The notes under the pieces were generated by a model. It had not been told where the DNA came from. It was given only the letters and a program-made list of their open reading frames with translations, and searched no databases. A program made the translations under genes and the position numbers. From Streptomyces sp. HUAS MG91 (lineage in GTDB: Bacteria; Actinomycetota; Actinomycetes; Streptomycetales; Streptomycetaceae): a stretch of DNA of 64,000 bases. Shown here piece after piece: positions 6,523 through 15,923 of the stretch. Numbering within the stretch: position 1 is the stretch's first letter; each line of letters starts with the position of its first letter. The stretch lies in assembly GCF_040529335.1 (NCBI RefSeq), contig NZ_CP159534.1, forward strand, positions 4,464,001 to 4,528,000, written 5' to 3'.

Positions 6523-7629
6523 ATGCGTAATTCGAAAGGTTGTTTCCTGCGTCGCCTGACGGTGGGACTGCTGTCGCTGGCGGTGTTGCCCCCGCTGTGC
6601 CAGACGGCGTCGGCGAGCCCCTCGGCACCACCGGAGCCCGCGGCGGAGAAGCCCGCCCTCCCGTTCACCAGCCGCTACGACGCGGTGCTGCACGGCGGTT
6701 TCGTGCGCGCGGCGAACTCCGCCATCACGTGCCGGGGCGCGGCGTCGGCCAAGAACGTCGGCTGCGCCGAGGCGCGGGCGGGCGCGACGGCGGCCAACGG
6801 CGACTTCGACATGTTCTACACGGACGTCGACCGCGACCCGAACACCTACAACTCGACCCGCGCGGAGGTCCGCGTCCCCGAGGGGGCGCGGGTCACCTAC
6901 GCGCGCCTGTACTGGGGCGGCAACCTCCGCGTCGGTGAGCAGAAGCCCCCGCGCGACAACGGCCGTGTCCTGGTCTCGGAGCCCGGCGGCGAGTACAAGC
7001 AGGTGCTCGCCGACACCGTGGTCGGCCACCGGGTCGCCAACGGCGCGGACGCCTACCAGGCCTCGGCGGACGTCACCGATCTGGTGCGCTCCAGCGGGTC
7101 CGGCCTCTACACCGTGGCGCAGCTGAACGTCGCCATGGGGCGGACCGCCGCCGGGGCCTGGGGCGGGTGGACGCTCGTGGCCGCGTACGAGAAGCCGTCC
7201 GAGCCGCTGCGCCATCTGTTCCTGCGGGACGGCTTCGACACGTTCACCCGTGCCGCCTCCGCCCAGAAGGTGCACGTACCGGCCGCGTTCCCCGAGGGGG
7301 CGCGCGGCTACGCGGGCCTGGTCGCCTACAACGGCGACCGCGGCCGGACCGGTGACTCCCTGACCGTCTCGGCCGGCCGGGGCCGCCCGGTGGCGCTGTC
7401 CGACGGGGCCAACCCGGCGGACGACGTCCTCAACTCGACCATCGGCCAGCCGGGGACGCAGCCGGAGCGCGTCCCGGCCCACGACAACACCCTCGGCTAC
7501 GACTCCGACGTGTTCCCGCTCGACCGGGCCGTGGCCCGCGGCGGCGACGCGCTGGACTTCCGGCTGGCGTCGACCGGGGACCCGGCCTGGGCCGGGGTGC
7601 TCTTCGGCGCGGTCGACGCCCGGTCCTAG
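6523..7629 (+). CDS. Secreted beta-sandwich protein resembling the N-terminal domain of DUF11-type surface proteins
   Basis: A 368-residue secreted protein (signal RNSKGCFLRRLTVGLLSLAV to about residue 32, TASA-SP). The body contains FDMFYTDVDRDPNTYNSTRA, then VTYARLYWGGNL and SADVTDLVRSSGSGLYTVAQ. This is a pattern I know from the N-terminal beta-rich region of large actinobacterial proteins with DUF11 or prealbumin-like repeats. Here the domain stands alone, without repeats, sorting signal or membrane anchor. One Cys pair (CRGA and GCAE) could be a disulfide. ATG 6523 precedes the signal peptide directly. It is the first gene of the polysaccharide run; the next gene begins 47 nt on. Function unknown; a matrix or adhesion role is inference. 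Confidence 0.75.
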   Translation: MRNSKGCFLRRLTVGLLSLAVLPPLCQTASASPSAPPEPAAEKPALPFTSRYDAVLHGGFVRAANSAITCRGAASAKNVGCAEARAGATAANGDFDMFYTDVDRDPNTYNSTRAEVRVPEGARVTYARLYWGGNLRVGEQKPPRDNGRVLVSEPGGEYKQVLADTVVGHRVANGADAYQASADVTDLVRSSGSGLYTVAQLNVAMGRTAAGAWGGWTLVAAYEKPSEPLRHLFLRDGFDTFTRAASAQKVHVPAAFPEGARGYAGLVAYNGDRGRTGDSLTVSAGRGRPVALSDGANPADDVLNSTIGQPGTQPERVPAHDNTLGYDSDVFPLDRAVARGGDALDFRLASTGDPAWAGVLFGAVDARS

Positions 7630-7676
7630 GCCGGACCCGACCCAGCCGCTCTCTCTCAGTTCTGCCAAAAGAGGCG

Positions 7677-8819
7677 ATGCATGTGACGTCCGCACCCTTG
7701 CCGCCGCACGTTCTGCACGTGACCCAACCGGTCGACGGCGGAGTGGCGCGTGTGGTGGCCGACCTGGTGCGCATGCAGCGCGCCGCGGGGATGCAGGTGT
7801 CGGTGGCCTGCCCCGCCTCGGGCGAGCTTCCCGGCCGGCTCGCGGCCCTCGGCTGCGAGGTCCTGGAGTGGGAGGCCTCGCGCGCGCCGGGCAGGCAGGT
7901 GCCGGGCGAGTGCCGCCGGCTGGCCCGGCTCGTGCGCCGCGTTCGGCCGCAGCTCATCCACGCGCACAGTGCCAAGGCGGGCCTGGTCAGCCGGCTCGTC
8001 GTACGGGGCCGGATCCCCACCGTCTTCCAGCCGCACGCCTGGTCGTTCGAGGCGGTCGGCGGGCTCGGCGCCCGGCTGGCCCTGACCTGGGAGCGGCGCG
8101 GGGCGCGCTGGGCGTCCCGGCTGATCTGCGTCAGCGGCGCCGAACAGCGCACCGGGAGCAGCCACGGCATCGAGGCGCCGTGGCGGCTCGTCCCGAACGG
8201 CGTCGACCTGGAGCGGTTCCGCCCCGAGGGGCCCGCCGCGGAGGCCGGGGCCGGCGCGGGCCCGCTCGTCGTGTGCGTGGGACGGCTGTGCCGGCAGAAG
8301 GGCCAGGACGTCCTCGTCGAGGCATGGCCGGACGTGCTCGCCACGGTGCCGGGGGCGCGGCTTGTCCTGGTCGGCGACGGCCCCGACCTGGACCCGCTGC
8401 GGGCCGCGGCACCGCCGTCGGTCCGCTTCGCCGGGGCGGTCGCCGATCCCGCCCCCTGGTACCGGGCCGCGGACCTGGTCGTCCTGCCCTCGCGGTGGGA
8501 GGGCATAGCGCTGGCTCCGCTGGAAGCCATGGCCTGCGGGAAGCCGGTGCTGCTCACGGACGTGGACGGAGCCCGCGAGAGCCTGCCGCCCCCACTGGCC
8601 CGCCGGTGCCTGGCCCCGCCGGACGACCCCGCGGCCCTCGCCGGCGCCCTGACCGGGCTGCTGCGCGACGCCGACGCGCTGCGCGACCTGGGCCGGCAGG
8701 CCCAGGGCCATGTGCACGCGCACCACGACGTACGGCGGACGGCCGGAGCCGTCACGGACGTCTATCGCGAACTTCTGGGTCTGGAGACCTCCGAGTGCAG
8801 AGAGCCGATCGCGACGTGA
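7677..8819 (+). CDS. Family 4 glycosyltransferase
   Basis: A 380-residue GT-B fold glycosyltransferase. The N-terminal Rossmann half starts LPPHVLHVTQPVDGGVARVV and carries HAHSAKAGLVSRL. The C-terminal half has LVVCVGRLCRQKGQDVLVEA, LVLVGDGPDL and the nucleotide-sugar binding segment LPSRWEGIALAPLEAMACGKPVL in two parts, with the E-x7-E motif typical of GT4 enzymes. It likely adds a sugar from a nucleotide donor to a lipid-linked intermediate on the cytoplasmic face. Its 3' end overlaps the sugar transferase gene, so the two are translationally coupled. Donor sugar cannot be told from sequence. Confidence 0.92.
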   Translation: MHVTSAPLPPHVLHVTQPVDGGVARVVADLVRMQRAAGMQVSVACPASGELPGRLAALGCEVLEWEASRAPGRQVPGECRRLARLVRRVRPQLIHAHSAKAGLVSRLVVRGRIPTVFQPHAWSFEAVGGLGARLALTWERRGARWASRLICVSGAEQRTGSSHGIEAPWRLVPNGVDLERFRPEGPAAEAGAGAGPLVVCVGRLCRQKGQDVLVEAWPDVLATVPGARLVLVGDGPDLDPLRAAAPPSVRFAGAVADPAPWYRAADLVVLPSRWEGIALAPLEAMACGKPVLLTDVDGARESLPPPLARRCLAPPDDPAALAGALTGLLRDADALRDLGRQAQGHVHAHHDVRRTAGAVTDVYRELLGLETSECREPIAT

Positions 8820-10285
8820 CCCAGGAACGAACCGTGGCCTCCTCGGCCGCCCAGCGGCACGCCGTGGACGACACCGGCCCGCTCGCCACCGTCATCGCGC
8901 AGCGCACCGCGAACAGCAACCGCATCACCTTCATCGGCGGCCCCGCGCAGGGGCACTCCTCGCGGGCCTTCCTGTTCGCGACGGACGCCACCGCCGCACT
9001 GCTCGGCACCCTCGTCCTGACGCCCGTACAGCGCCACCCGCTGCTGGTGGCCGGGTTCGTCGTGCTCGTCCTGGCCCTGTACCGCAACGCCGGTCTGTAC
9101 CGCCGCTTCGACGAGCGGTACATGCTCGACGACCTGCCCGCCGTCGCCGGACGGCTCGCGGTCGCGTGGTGCGTGCTGACGGCCCTGGCGACGCTGCCGC
9201 CGCTGGAGCGGGTCTCCCCGCACGCGGTGCTCACCGGCTTCGCCGCGCAGGGCGTCCTCACCTTCCTGGGGCGCTCCCTCGTCTACTGGCGGCGGCGCGT
9301 GACCCTCGTCCGGCGGCCCTGCACCACGCTCCTGGTGGGGCCGGAGCAGACCGCCGCGCGGGTCGCGGCCGCGCTCCAGCGCAGCCCGCGCAGCGGCGTC
9401 AATCTCGTGGGCGTCGTCAGCGACAGCGCGGCCGAACCGCGCGCCGACGACCCGGCGGCGCCGCTGCCGGTGCTGACGACCGTCGGCGACATGCGGCGCG
9501 CGGTCATCCAGAACGGCGTCCGGCGCGCGATCGTCCTCGGCAGCGCCGGCGCGCCGGAACACCTGCCCTGGCTGCGCGGCCTGAGCGAACTGCGCTGCGA
9601 GATCTGGGAGTTGGACCCCGAGCCGTCGCCGTACGTCGCGCAGTACCGCGCCCCGGGCCGGCAGCTGGCGGGCTTCCCCGTCCGGCCGCTCGTGGCGCCG
9701 CCCTTCCCGCGGCACCCCGGAAAGCGCGCGCTCGACCTGGCGATCTCCTCGCTGCTGCTGGTGCTGGCCAGCCCGGTGCTGCTGACCTGCGCCGTCTGGC
9801 TGCGGCTGAGCGAGGGGCCCGGCGTGGTGTTCCGGCAGGAGCGCATCGGCAAGGACGGCCGCCCGTTCACGCTGCTGAAGTTCCGCACCCACCGCCCGGC
9901 CGACCCGCTGGAGTCCGCGACCCGGTGGAGCGTCGCCAACGAGCACCGGATGCCGTGGTTCTGCCGGTTCCTGCGGCGCACCTCGCTGGACGAGCTGCTC
10001 CAGCTGTGGAACGTGTTCCGCGGCGACATGAGCCTGGTCGGGCCGCGGCCCGAACGCCCCTACTTCGTGGTGCAGTTCAGCGAGACGCACCCCGGCTACA
10101 GCGAGCGGCACCGGATGCCGACCGGCATCACCGGGCTCGCCCAGATCAACGGGCTGCGCGGGGACACCTCCATCGAGGACCGCTGCCGCTTCGACAACGC
10201 GTACATCGACAACTGGTCGCTGTGGCGGGACATCAGCATCCTCCTGCGCACGGCGTCCGAGTTCTTCCGCCCGACGGGAAGCTGA
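8795..10285 (+). CDS. Polyprenyl glycosylphosphotransferase (initiating sugar transferase)
   Basis: This enzyme transfers a sugar-1-phosphate to undecaprenyl phosphate and so starts repeat-unit assembly. The 496-residue protein has membrane segments at about 55-150, a central Rossmann-like domain (TTLLVGPEQTAARVAAALQR), and a C-terminal bacterial sugar transferase domain from about 308. That domain contains KRALDLAISSLLLVLASPVL, VVFRQERIGKDGRPFTLLKF, SLDELLQLWNVFRGDMSLVG and PRPERPYFV. This is the WbaP/WcaJ-like layout. The GTG at 8795 has GGAG 8 nt upstream; a GTG at 8816 overlapping the previous stop is the alternative. Eight genes from here and the preceding GT are packed with overlaps or gaps of a few bases. 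Confidence 0.93.
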   Translation: MQRADRDVTQERTVASSAAQRHAVDDTGPLATVIAQRTANSNRITFIGGPAQGHSSRAFLFATDATAALLGTLVLTPVQRHPLLVAGFVVLVLALYRNAGLYRRFDERYMLDDLPAVAGRLAVAWCVLTALATLPPLERVSPHAVLTGFAAQGVLTFLGRSLVYWRRRVTLVRRPCTTLLVGPEQTAARVAAALQRSPRSGVNLVGVVSDSAAEPRADDPAAPLPVLTTVGDMRRAVIQNGVRRAIVLGSAGAPEHLPWLRGLSELRCEIWELDPEPSPYVAQYRAPGRQLAGFPVRPLVAPPFPRHPGKRALDLAISSLLLVLASPVLLTCAVWLRLSEGPGVVFRQERIGKDGRPFTLLKFRTHRPADPLESATRWSVANEHRMPWFCRFLRRTSLDELLQLWNVFRGDMSLVGPRPERPYFVVQFSETHPGYSERHRMPTGITGLAQINGLRGDTSIEDRCRFDNAYIDNWSLWRDISILLRTASEFFRPTGS

Positions 10286-10288
10286 TCC

Positions 10289-11671
10289 GTGACCGTCCTC
10301 CCCGCCGTCACCGGCCCGCGCGCCGGTGCCGGAGCGCCCGTCCACCCGATCGGCAGGACGCTGCGCCGATACGGGCCGGTGCTCCCGGTCCTGCTGCTCA
10401 TCGCGATGCTCGCGCTGCCTCTCGGGGCGGGCGCGGAACAGGAGGGCAGCGGAGGCACCGGCACCCTCGCCGACGCCGTCTCCGGGCTCGTCGTGATCTT
10501 CTGCGCGGTCCGTGCCGTGCGGCACCGGCAGCGCCCGCTGACCCGCACCGCCCTCGTCGTGCTCGGGCTGCCCGTGGTCGCCGTCGCGGTGGCCGCGCTC
10601 GGCGCCGACTCGGTCTCCAACGCCCTGGTGGGGATGGCGCGTTACTACCAGATCCTGGTGCTCGTCCCGGCCGCCGTGCTGATCCTCGTACGCGACCGGG
10701 ACGACTTCCGGCTCGTCGCCTGGGGCCTGGTGGCGCTCGGGCTGTGGCAGGGCGCGCTCGGCGTCTACCAGTACCTGACCGGGACCGGCGCCAGCTACGC
10801 GGGCGAGGACATCCGGGCCGTCGGCACCTTCGGCGCCACCGACGTGATGGGCATGTCCACGGTCGTCGCGTACGGGCTCGTGTGCGCGGTCGCCCTGGCG
10901 CTCGGCGGCGCCACGGCCCGGGTGCGGCTCACCGCGCTGGCCTGCGCCGCCGGGCTCGTGGTGCCGCTCGCGCTCTCCTTCAGCCGGGGCGCCTGGATCG
11001 CGACGGCCGTCGTCTGCGTGGCGCAGATCGTCTGCGCCGGACTGCGCCGCGCCGTCCGCCTGCTGGCGATCGGGGTCGCGGCGGCGGTCGTCCTCGTCGG
11101 CGGTCTCGGCGTGGGCACCTCGATGCTGGAGGAGCGCCTCAGCAGCATCACGCAGGTCACCGCGGCGCCGGACCAGTCCGTGACGGACCGGTACACCATG
11201 TGGGCCGCGGCGATCGACATGTGGGAGGAGCACCCGGCCACCGGTGTGGGGCTGAAGAACTTCCCCGCCTACCGCGACAGCCACGCCTCCCTCGCGCTGT
11301 CCGCGGGCAGCGACGTGGCCGGCGCCGGCGCCTCCTTCCGCCGCCAGCCGCTGCTCTCGCCGCACAACATGTACCTGCTGGTCCTCAGCGAGCAGGGGCT
11401 GCTCAGCCTGTGCGCCATCGTCGGGGCGTGGGCCGCGATGCTGGTGTGCGGGGTGCGGCGGCTGGTGACGGCGCACCGGCGCCGGGCGGGCGGGCTCGAC
11501 TGCGCGCTGATCGCCTGCGGGCTGCTCGTCTGGCAGCTGATCGACTTCGTGTACGCGGACATCGGCGGGCCCTCCACGGTGCTCACCTCCGTGGTGTTCG
11601 GCCTGGCCGCGTGGTGGGCGCTGGCGCCCGCCGCCGACGGTGCCTCCCGCGAGGCGGCGGCCCGGCGATGA
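10289..11671 (+). CDS. O-antigen ligase/polymerase-like membrane protein (Wzy/RfaL type)
   Basis: A 460-residue polytopic protein with about 10-12 hydrophobic segments (for example LPVLLLIAMLALPLGAG, LVVLGLPVVAVAVAAL, LLAIGVAAAVVLVGGLGVG). It carries the long external loop of the Wzy_C family, here with WAAAIDMWEEHPATGVGLKN near 310-330 and LSPHNMYLLVLSEQGLLSLC. It would polymerise or ligate lipid-linked units on the outside of the membrane. GTG start 3 nt after the previous stop. The 3' end overlaps the flippase start as ATGA. Confidence 0.88.
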   Translation: MTVLPAVTGPRAGAGAPVHPIGRTLRRYGPVLPVLLLIAMLALPLGAGAEQEGSGGTGTLADAVSGLVVIFCAVRAVRHRQRPLTRTALVVLGLPVVAVAVAALGADSVSNALVGMARYYQILVLVPAAVLILVRDRDDFRLVAWGLVALGLWQGALGVYQYLTGTGASYAGEDIRAVGTFGATDVMGMSTVVAYGLVCAVALALGGATARVRLTALACAAGLVVPLALSFSRGAWIATAVVCVAQIVCAGLRRAVRLLAIGVAAAVVLVGGLGVGTSMLEERLSSITQVTAAPDQSVTDRYTMWAAAIDMWEEHPATGVGLKNFPAYRDSHASLALSAGSDVAGAGASFRRQPLLSPHNMYLLVLSEQGLLSLCAIVGAWAAMLVCGVRRLVTAHRRRAGGLDCALIACGLLVWQLIDFVYADIGGPSTVLTSVVFGLAAWWALAPAADGASREAAARR

Positions 11672-13347
11672 AACCGACCCTTCCCGCCGGCGGCGACGAG
11701 ACCGTACGCCCGCGCGCGGTCCCGGCCCAGCCGACGGCCCCGGCCCCGCCCGACCCGGGCCGCGACACCCACGGCTCGTCGAGCACCTTCCTGGCCAGGG
11801 CCGCGCTCCTGACCGCCGTGCTCTCCGCCGCCGGATCGCTGCTCGGCCTCGTGCGCGACCAGACACTGGCCCATCTCTTCGGAGCGGGCAGCGAGACGGA
11901 CGCCTTCCTGGTGGCGTGGACCGTGCCCGAGGTGGCCGCGACCCTCCTCATCGAGGACGGCCTGGCCTTCATGCTGGTGCCCGCCTTCAGCGCGGCGATC
12001 GCCCTGCGCGGCAGCCGCGCCGCGCACGGGCAGGACCCGGTGCGGGCCCTGGTGGCCGCCTCGCTGCCCCGGCTGACCCTCGCCTTCCTCGCCTCCGGCC
12101 TTGCCCTGATCGCCGGAGCGCCCCAGCTGGTGGAGCTCCTCGCGCCGGGCCTGCCCGATCCGCAACTGGCCGTCGACTGCACCCGGCTGACCGCGACCTG
12201 CATGCTGACCTTCGGGCTCACCGGGTACTGCAGCGCCGCGCTGCGCGCCCACAGCAGCTATCTCGCCCCGGCCGCCATCTACGTCGCGTACAACACCGGC
12301 ATCATCGCCACCCTGCTGCTGCTCGCCGACCGCTGGGGCGTGCGCGCCGCGGCGGCCGGGGTCGCGGTGGGCGGCTGCCTGATGGTGCTGGTGCAGGCGC
12401 CGGTGCTGCGCCGCCGGCTGACCCGCGCCGAGCCCGGGACGCAGGTCCTCCAGGGGGCGTCCGGCGACGGCGGACCGGCGCAGAAGCAGTCGCTGAACAT
12501 GATGCTGATCTCCACCGTGCTGCTGTTCGCGCTGTGCCGTCAGTCGCAGGTCTTCATCGAGCGCTTCCTCGCCTCGTCCCTGCCGTCGGGCGCCATCTCG
12601 CACCTCAACTACGCCCAGAAGGTGGCGCAGTTGCCAATGGTGCTGTCCCTGATGCTGTGCACGGTCACCTTCCCGGTGGTGGCGAAGGCGCTGGCGCGCG
12701 GCGACACCGAGCGGGCCCGCGACCGGGTCGAGCGCGACATCGCGCTCGCCGCCTGCATCGTGCTGTCCGGCGCCGCCGTGGTGTTCGCGTGCGCGCCGCA
12801 GATCATCCAACTGCTTTTCCAGCGGGGCGCGTTCACCGCCGAGGACACCGCCGCCACCGCGTCCATCATGCGCATCTACTCGCTGGGTCTCCTCGGGCAC
12901 TGCCTCGTCGGCGCGCTCGTCCGCTCCTACTTCTCCGCGGGCCGGCCCACCTGGTACCCGGTGGTCTCGATGGCGTTCGGGATGACGCTCACGGCCGGGG
13001 TGGGCACCCTGACCGTCGGCACCTGGGGAGTGGCCGGGATCGCCGCGGCCAACGCCCTCGGCATCACCTTCACCGCCGTCCTGCTGCTGACGGCGATGGA
13101 CCGGCGCAGCGTCCCCGTCCGGCTGCCCAAGGTGCTCCTCGAACTCGGCAAGACGCTGTTCGCCGCCGTGGCCGCCACGGCCGCCGGCCTGGTGTGCGCG
13201 GCGCGGGTCGGGCAGCCGCTGGGATCCCTCGCCGTCGGGTGCCTGGCCGTCGCGACCGTCTTCGGCCTCCTCCTGTGGGCCCTGAACGTCCAGGCGTTCG
13301 TACCCGCCGTCCGCTTCGCGACCAGAAAGCTCCGCCATGTCCGCTGA
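11668..13347 (+). CDS. MurJ/MviN-type lipid-linked oligosaccharide flippase
   Basis: A 559-residue MOP-superfamily transporter with about 14 membrane segments. The N-terminal region has STFLARAALLTAVLSAAGSL, GLVRDQTLAHLFGAGSETDA and FLVAWTVPEVAATLL, the hallmark MurJ/MviN beginning. Also visible are FMLVPAFSAAI and, later, QLLFQRGAFTAEDTAATAS. In this setting it most likely flips the undecaprenyl-linked repeat unit (the Wzx role), although sequence alone groups it with MurJ. ATG 11668 overlaps the preceding stop (ATGA). The 3' end overlaps the deacetylase by 11 nt. Confidence 0.92.
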   Translation: MKPTLPAGGDETVRPRAVPAQPTAPAPPDPGRDTHGSSSTFLARAALLTAVLSAAGSLLGLVRDQTLAHLFGAGSETDAFLVAWTVPEVAATLLIEDGLAFMLVPAFSAAIALRGSRAAHGQDPVRALVAASLPRLTLAFLASGLALIAGAPQLVELLAPGLPDPQLAVDCTRLTATCMLTFGLTGYCSAALRAHSSYLAPAAIYVAYNTGIIATLLLLADRWGVRAAAAGVAVGGCLMVLVQAPVLRRRLTRAEPGTQVLQGASGDGGPAQKQSLNMMLISTVLLFALCRQSQVFIERFLASSLPSGAISHLNYAQKVAQLPMVLSLMLCTVTFPVVAKALARGDTERARDRVERDIALAACIVLSGAAVVFACAPQIIQLLFQRGAFTAEDTAATASIMRIYSLGLLGHCLVGALVRSYFSAGRPTWYPVVSMAFGMTLTAGVGTLTVGTWGVAGIAAANALGITFTAVLLLTAMDRRSVPVRLPKVLLELGKTLFAAVAATAAGLVCAARVGQPLGSLAVGCLAVATVFGLLLWALNVQAFVPAVRFATRKLRHVR

Positions 13348-14119
13348 AACAGCCCTGAAGGAAACCCCGGGACTCAGATCGAGAGAACTGCTGCCCGGCC
13401 GCTCCCCCTGGGTGGCGATGTACCACTCGGTGGACGACTGCGCCGACGACCCGTACAACGTCACCGTCACCCCCGACCGGCTCCAGCAGCAGCTGCGCTG
13501 GCTGCGCTCGCGCGGGCTGCGCGGCGTCAGCGTCGCCGAACTCCTGCGGGCGCGCGGCCGGGGCGCCGGGCGCGGCCTGGTCGGCCTCACCTTCGACGAC
13601 GGGTACGGCGACTTCGTCGAGAACGCGCTGCCGCTGCTGCGGCACTACGAGTGCTCCGCCACCGTCTTCGTCCTCGCGGGCCGGCTCGGCGGCGAGAACG
13701 CCTGGGACAGCGAGGGCCCGCGCAAACCGCTGCTGACCCCGCAGGGCATCAGGAAGGCCGCCGCGGCCGGCATGGAGATCGGCTCCCACGGCCTGATGCA
13801 CGTCGACCTCACCCACGCCGACGAGGACCAGCGCCGGGCCGAGGTCCAGCGCAGCAAGGCGCAGATCGAGGAGATCACCGGCGGCGAGGTCCTCGGCTTC
13901 TGCTACCCGTACGGGTATGTGGACTCCGCGACGGTCGAGGCGGTCCGCCGGGCCGGGTACCGCTACGGCTGCGCCATCTCCCCGGGCCCGCTGACCAGCG
14001 TGCACGCCATGCCGCGCGTCTACGTGGGGCAGCGGGACACCCCGTGGCGGCTCGAACTCAAGCGCCGGGCCCACCGGGTGCTGCGGCGTCCCTGGCAGGT
14101 CGGGGAGTGCGCGCGGTGA
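13337..14119 (+). CDS. Polysaccharide deacetylase (NodB homology)
   Basis: A 260-residue CE4-family deacetylase. Motif 1 is TFDDG (85-89, the catalytic base and metal Asp), motif 2 is SHGLMH (metal ligands H151 and H155), and motif 3 is the CYPYGYVDSATVEAVRRAGY segment. There is no signal peptide or membrane segment, so it may act in the cytoplasm on a precursor, or be exported otherwise. It would remove N-acetyl groups from a GlcNAc-type residue of the polymer or its precursor. It overlaps the flippase by 11 nt and the next glycosyltransferase by 4 nt. Confidence 0.92.
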   Translation: MSAETALKETPGLRSRELLPGRSPWVAMYHSVDDCADDPYNVTVTPDRLQQQLRWLRSRGLRGVSVAELLRARGRGAGRGLVGLTFDDGYGDFVENALPLLRHYECSATVFVLAGRLGGENAWDSEGPRKPLLTPQGIRKAAAAGMEIGSHGLMHVDLTHADEDQRRAEVQRSKAQIEEITGGEVLGFCYPYGYVDSATVEAVRRAGYRYGCAISPGPLTSVHAMPRVYVGQRDTPWRLELKRRAHRVLRRPWQVGECAR

Positions 14120-15255
14120 AGGTGCTGCACGTCATCACCGGTCTGGGCGCGGGCGGCGCCGAGCAGCAACTGCGGCTGCTGCTGCGGCACGTGCCGGGCA
14201 CCCACGACGTCGTGACGCTGACCAATCCGGGCCAGGTCGCCGAGGGGCTGCGCCGCGACGGGGTGCGCGTCGTCCACCTCGGCATGGCCGGGAACCGCGA
14301 CGGCCGCGCGCTGCCCCGCCTGGTGCGGCTGATCCGCGCCGGACGCTACGACCTTGTCCACACCCATCTCTACCGGGCCTGTCTGTACGGCCGGATCGCG
14401 GCCCGGCTGGCCGGGGTGCGGGCGGTCGTCGCCACCGAGCACTCGCTCGGCGACACCCAGATCGAGGGCCGCCCGCTGACCCGCTCGGTGCGCGCCCTGT
14501 ACCGGACGGGGGAGCGGCTGGGCCGCACGACCATCGCCGTGTCGCCCGCGGTGGCCGAACGGCTTGCCGCGTGGGGCGTGGCCCGGGACCGGGTGGCGAT
14601 CGTCCCCAACGGCGTGGACGTGGACCGGTTCGCCCACGACCCCGAGGCGCGCGTCGCCGCCCGGGACGCCCTCGGGCTGCCCGCCGACGCCTTCGTCGTG
14701 GGCGGGGTGGGACGGCTTGTCGAGGGCAAGCGGTTCGACGTCCTGGTCGAGGCGCTGCGCGAACTGCCCGACGACGTCCGCCTGCTGCTGGTCGGCACCG
14801 GCCCGCGGGAGGAGGCCCTGCGGGCGGCGGCCGGGCGCGCCGGGGTCCTCGGCCGCCTCGTCCTCGCCGGGGAGCGCCCGCACCTGTCGCCGGAGCGCAC
14901 CGGCGCGCTCGACCTGCCCGCGCTGCTGTCCGCGATGGACCTGCTGGCCTCGCCCTCCGCCGACGAGGCGTTCGGCCTGGCCGTGGTGGAGGCGCAGGCC
15001 AGCGGGCTGCCGGTGCTCTATGCGACCTGCCCCGCGATCGACGACCTGCCGCCGGGTACCGAGGCCCGCGCCGTCCGTGTCCCGGGTGACACCGCCTCGT
15101 TCGTCCGTGAGATCCGAAGAGTCCGCGAGGAGCCGGGCGGCGTCAGACAGCCGTCGCGGGCCGCTCTCCACTACAGCATCGCCCGGAGCGCCGCACTGCA
15201 CCACGACGTGTACGTGACGGCCGCGGGCGCCCCGACGTCAGGAGTGAGTACGTGA
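14116..15255 (+). CDS. Family 4 glycosyltransferase
   Basis: A 379-residue GT-B enzyme starting KVLHVITGLGAGGAEQQLRL, a classic GT4 N-terminus. It continues with DLVHTHLYRACLYGRIAARL, AIVPNGVDVDRF, GGVGRLVEGKRFDVLVEALR, LLLVGTGPREEALRAAA, and the donor-site segment ASPSADEAFGLAVVEAQASG. The second enzyme of the cluster therefore adds a further sugar. The GTG at 14116 overlaps the previous stop (GTGA), and the 3' end overlaps the Wzz-like gene by 4 nt. Specificity is unknown. Confidence 0.92.
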   Translation: MKVLHVITGLGAGGAEQQLRLLLRHVPGTHDVVTLTNPGQVAEGLRRDGVRVVHLGMAGNRDGRALPRLVRLIRAGRYDLVHTHLYRACLYGRIAARLAGVRAVVATEHSLGDTQIEGRPLTRSVRALYRTGERLGRTTIAVSPAVAERLAAWGVARDRVAIVPNGVDVDRFAHDPEARVAARDALGLPADAFVVGGVGRLVEGKRFDVLVEALRELPDDVRLLLVGTGPREEALRAAAGRAGVLGRLVLAGERPHLSPERTGALDLPALLSAMDLLASPSADEAFGLAVVEAQASGLPVLYATCPAIDDLPPGTEARAVRVPGDTASFVREIRRVREEPGGVRQPSRAALHYSIARSAALHHDVYVTAAGAPTSGVST

Positions 15256-15923
15256 TGACCGAAACCGCCCAGGCCCAGGACAGGAGTGCCCCGCGCGCCC
15301 CGCTCGCCCGCGCCGCCGCCCGCACCAGGAGGCTGCCCCGGTGGTGGCCGCTGCCCGTGGGCCTCGTGGCCGGCGCGCTGGCCGGCGGGGTGTACGGCGC
15401 GGTCAGCACCCCGCAGTACACGGCGACCAGCTATGTGATCGCCGTGCCGACCGGGGAGTCCGACTCGATGTCCGCGCTCGGCTTCGCCCAGGCGTACAGC
15501 CGGGTCGCCACCCAGGTCGCGGTGCTCAGCGACGCCCAGGTCGCGGCGGGCGTGCCCATCAGCACGCTCCAGTCGAACGTGCGGGCGGAGACCTCCCCGG
15601 ACGCGCCCATGGTCGCCATCTCGGCGTCCTCGGCCCGGCCCGCGCAGGCGATGGAGATGGCCAACGCGGTCGCCCGCGCGCTCACCGTCAACGCCGGCCA
15701 CACCAAGGACGACACCCACGTGGAGCTGCTGCGCTTCACCCGGGCCGTCAAGCCGACCGATCCGTCCTCGCCGTCCGCCGCGCTGACCACCCTCGTCGGC
15801 GCCAGCGCGGGCGGCCTGCTCGGCGGGCTCGCGCTGCTGGCCAGGCCGCGCAGGACCGCGGCACCGGCCACCGCCACGGTGCCCGCGCCCGCGGTCGCCG
15901 ACGCGGTGCGGGGCGGCGCCTGA
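15252..15923 (+). CDS. Wzz-like chain-length/polysaccharide co-polymerase protein
   Basis: A 223-residue membrane protein with two transmembrane helices (about 35-55, WPLPVGLVAGALAGGVYGAV; about 175-195, LTTLVGASAGGLLGGLALLA). They enclose a mainly helical external loop containing TATSYVIAVPTGESDSMSAL and repeated Ala-rich stretches. The Pro-rich segment ahead of the second helix (KPTDPSSPSA) matches the Wzz/YveK pattern. No kinase domain is attached. It probably sets polymer length. GTG 15252 or ATG 15255 are both possible; GGAG at 15241 favours the GTG. The stop overlaps the start of the next gene by one base. Confidence 0.85.
   Translation: MMTETAQAQDRSAPRAPLARAAARTRRLPRWWPLPVGLVAGALAGGVYGAVSTPQYTATSYVIAVPTGESDSMSALGFAQAYSRVATQVAVLSDAQVAAGVPISTLQSNVRAETSPDAPMVAISASSARPAQAMEMANAVARALTVNAGHTKDDTHVELLRFTRAVKPTDPSSPSAALTTLVGASAGGLLGGLALLARPRRTAAPATATVPAPAVADAVRGGA

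Noticed and set aside
8762..11866. Open frame of over 1,000 codons on the minus strand opposite the glycan genes
   Set aside because: It is antisense to genes with strong motifs; its translation is Arg/Gly/His-rich low complexity caused by GC-rich third positions.
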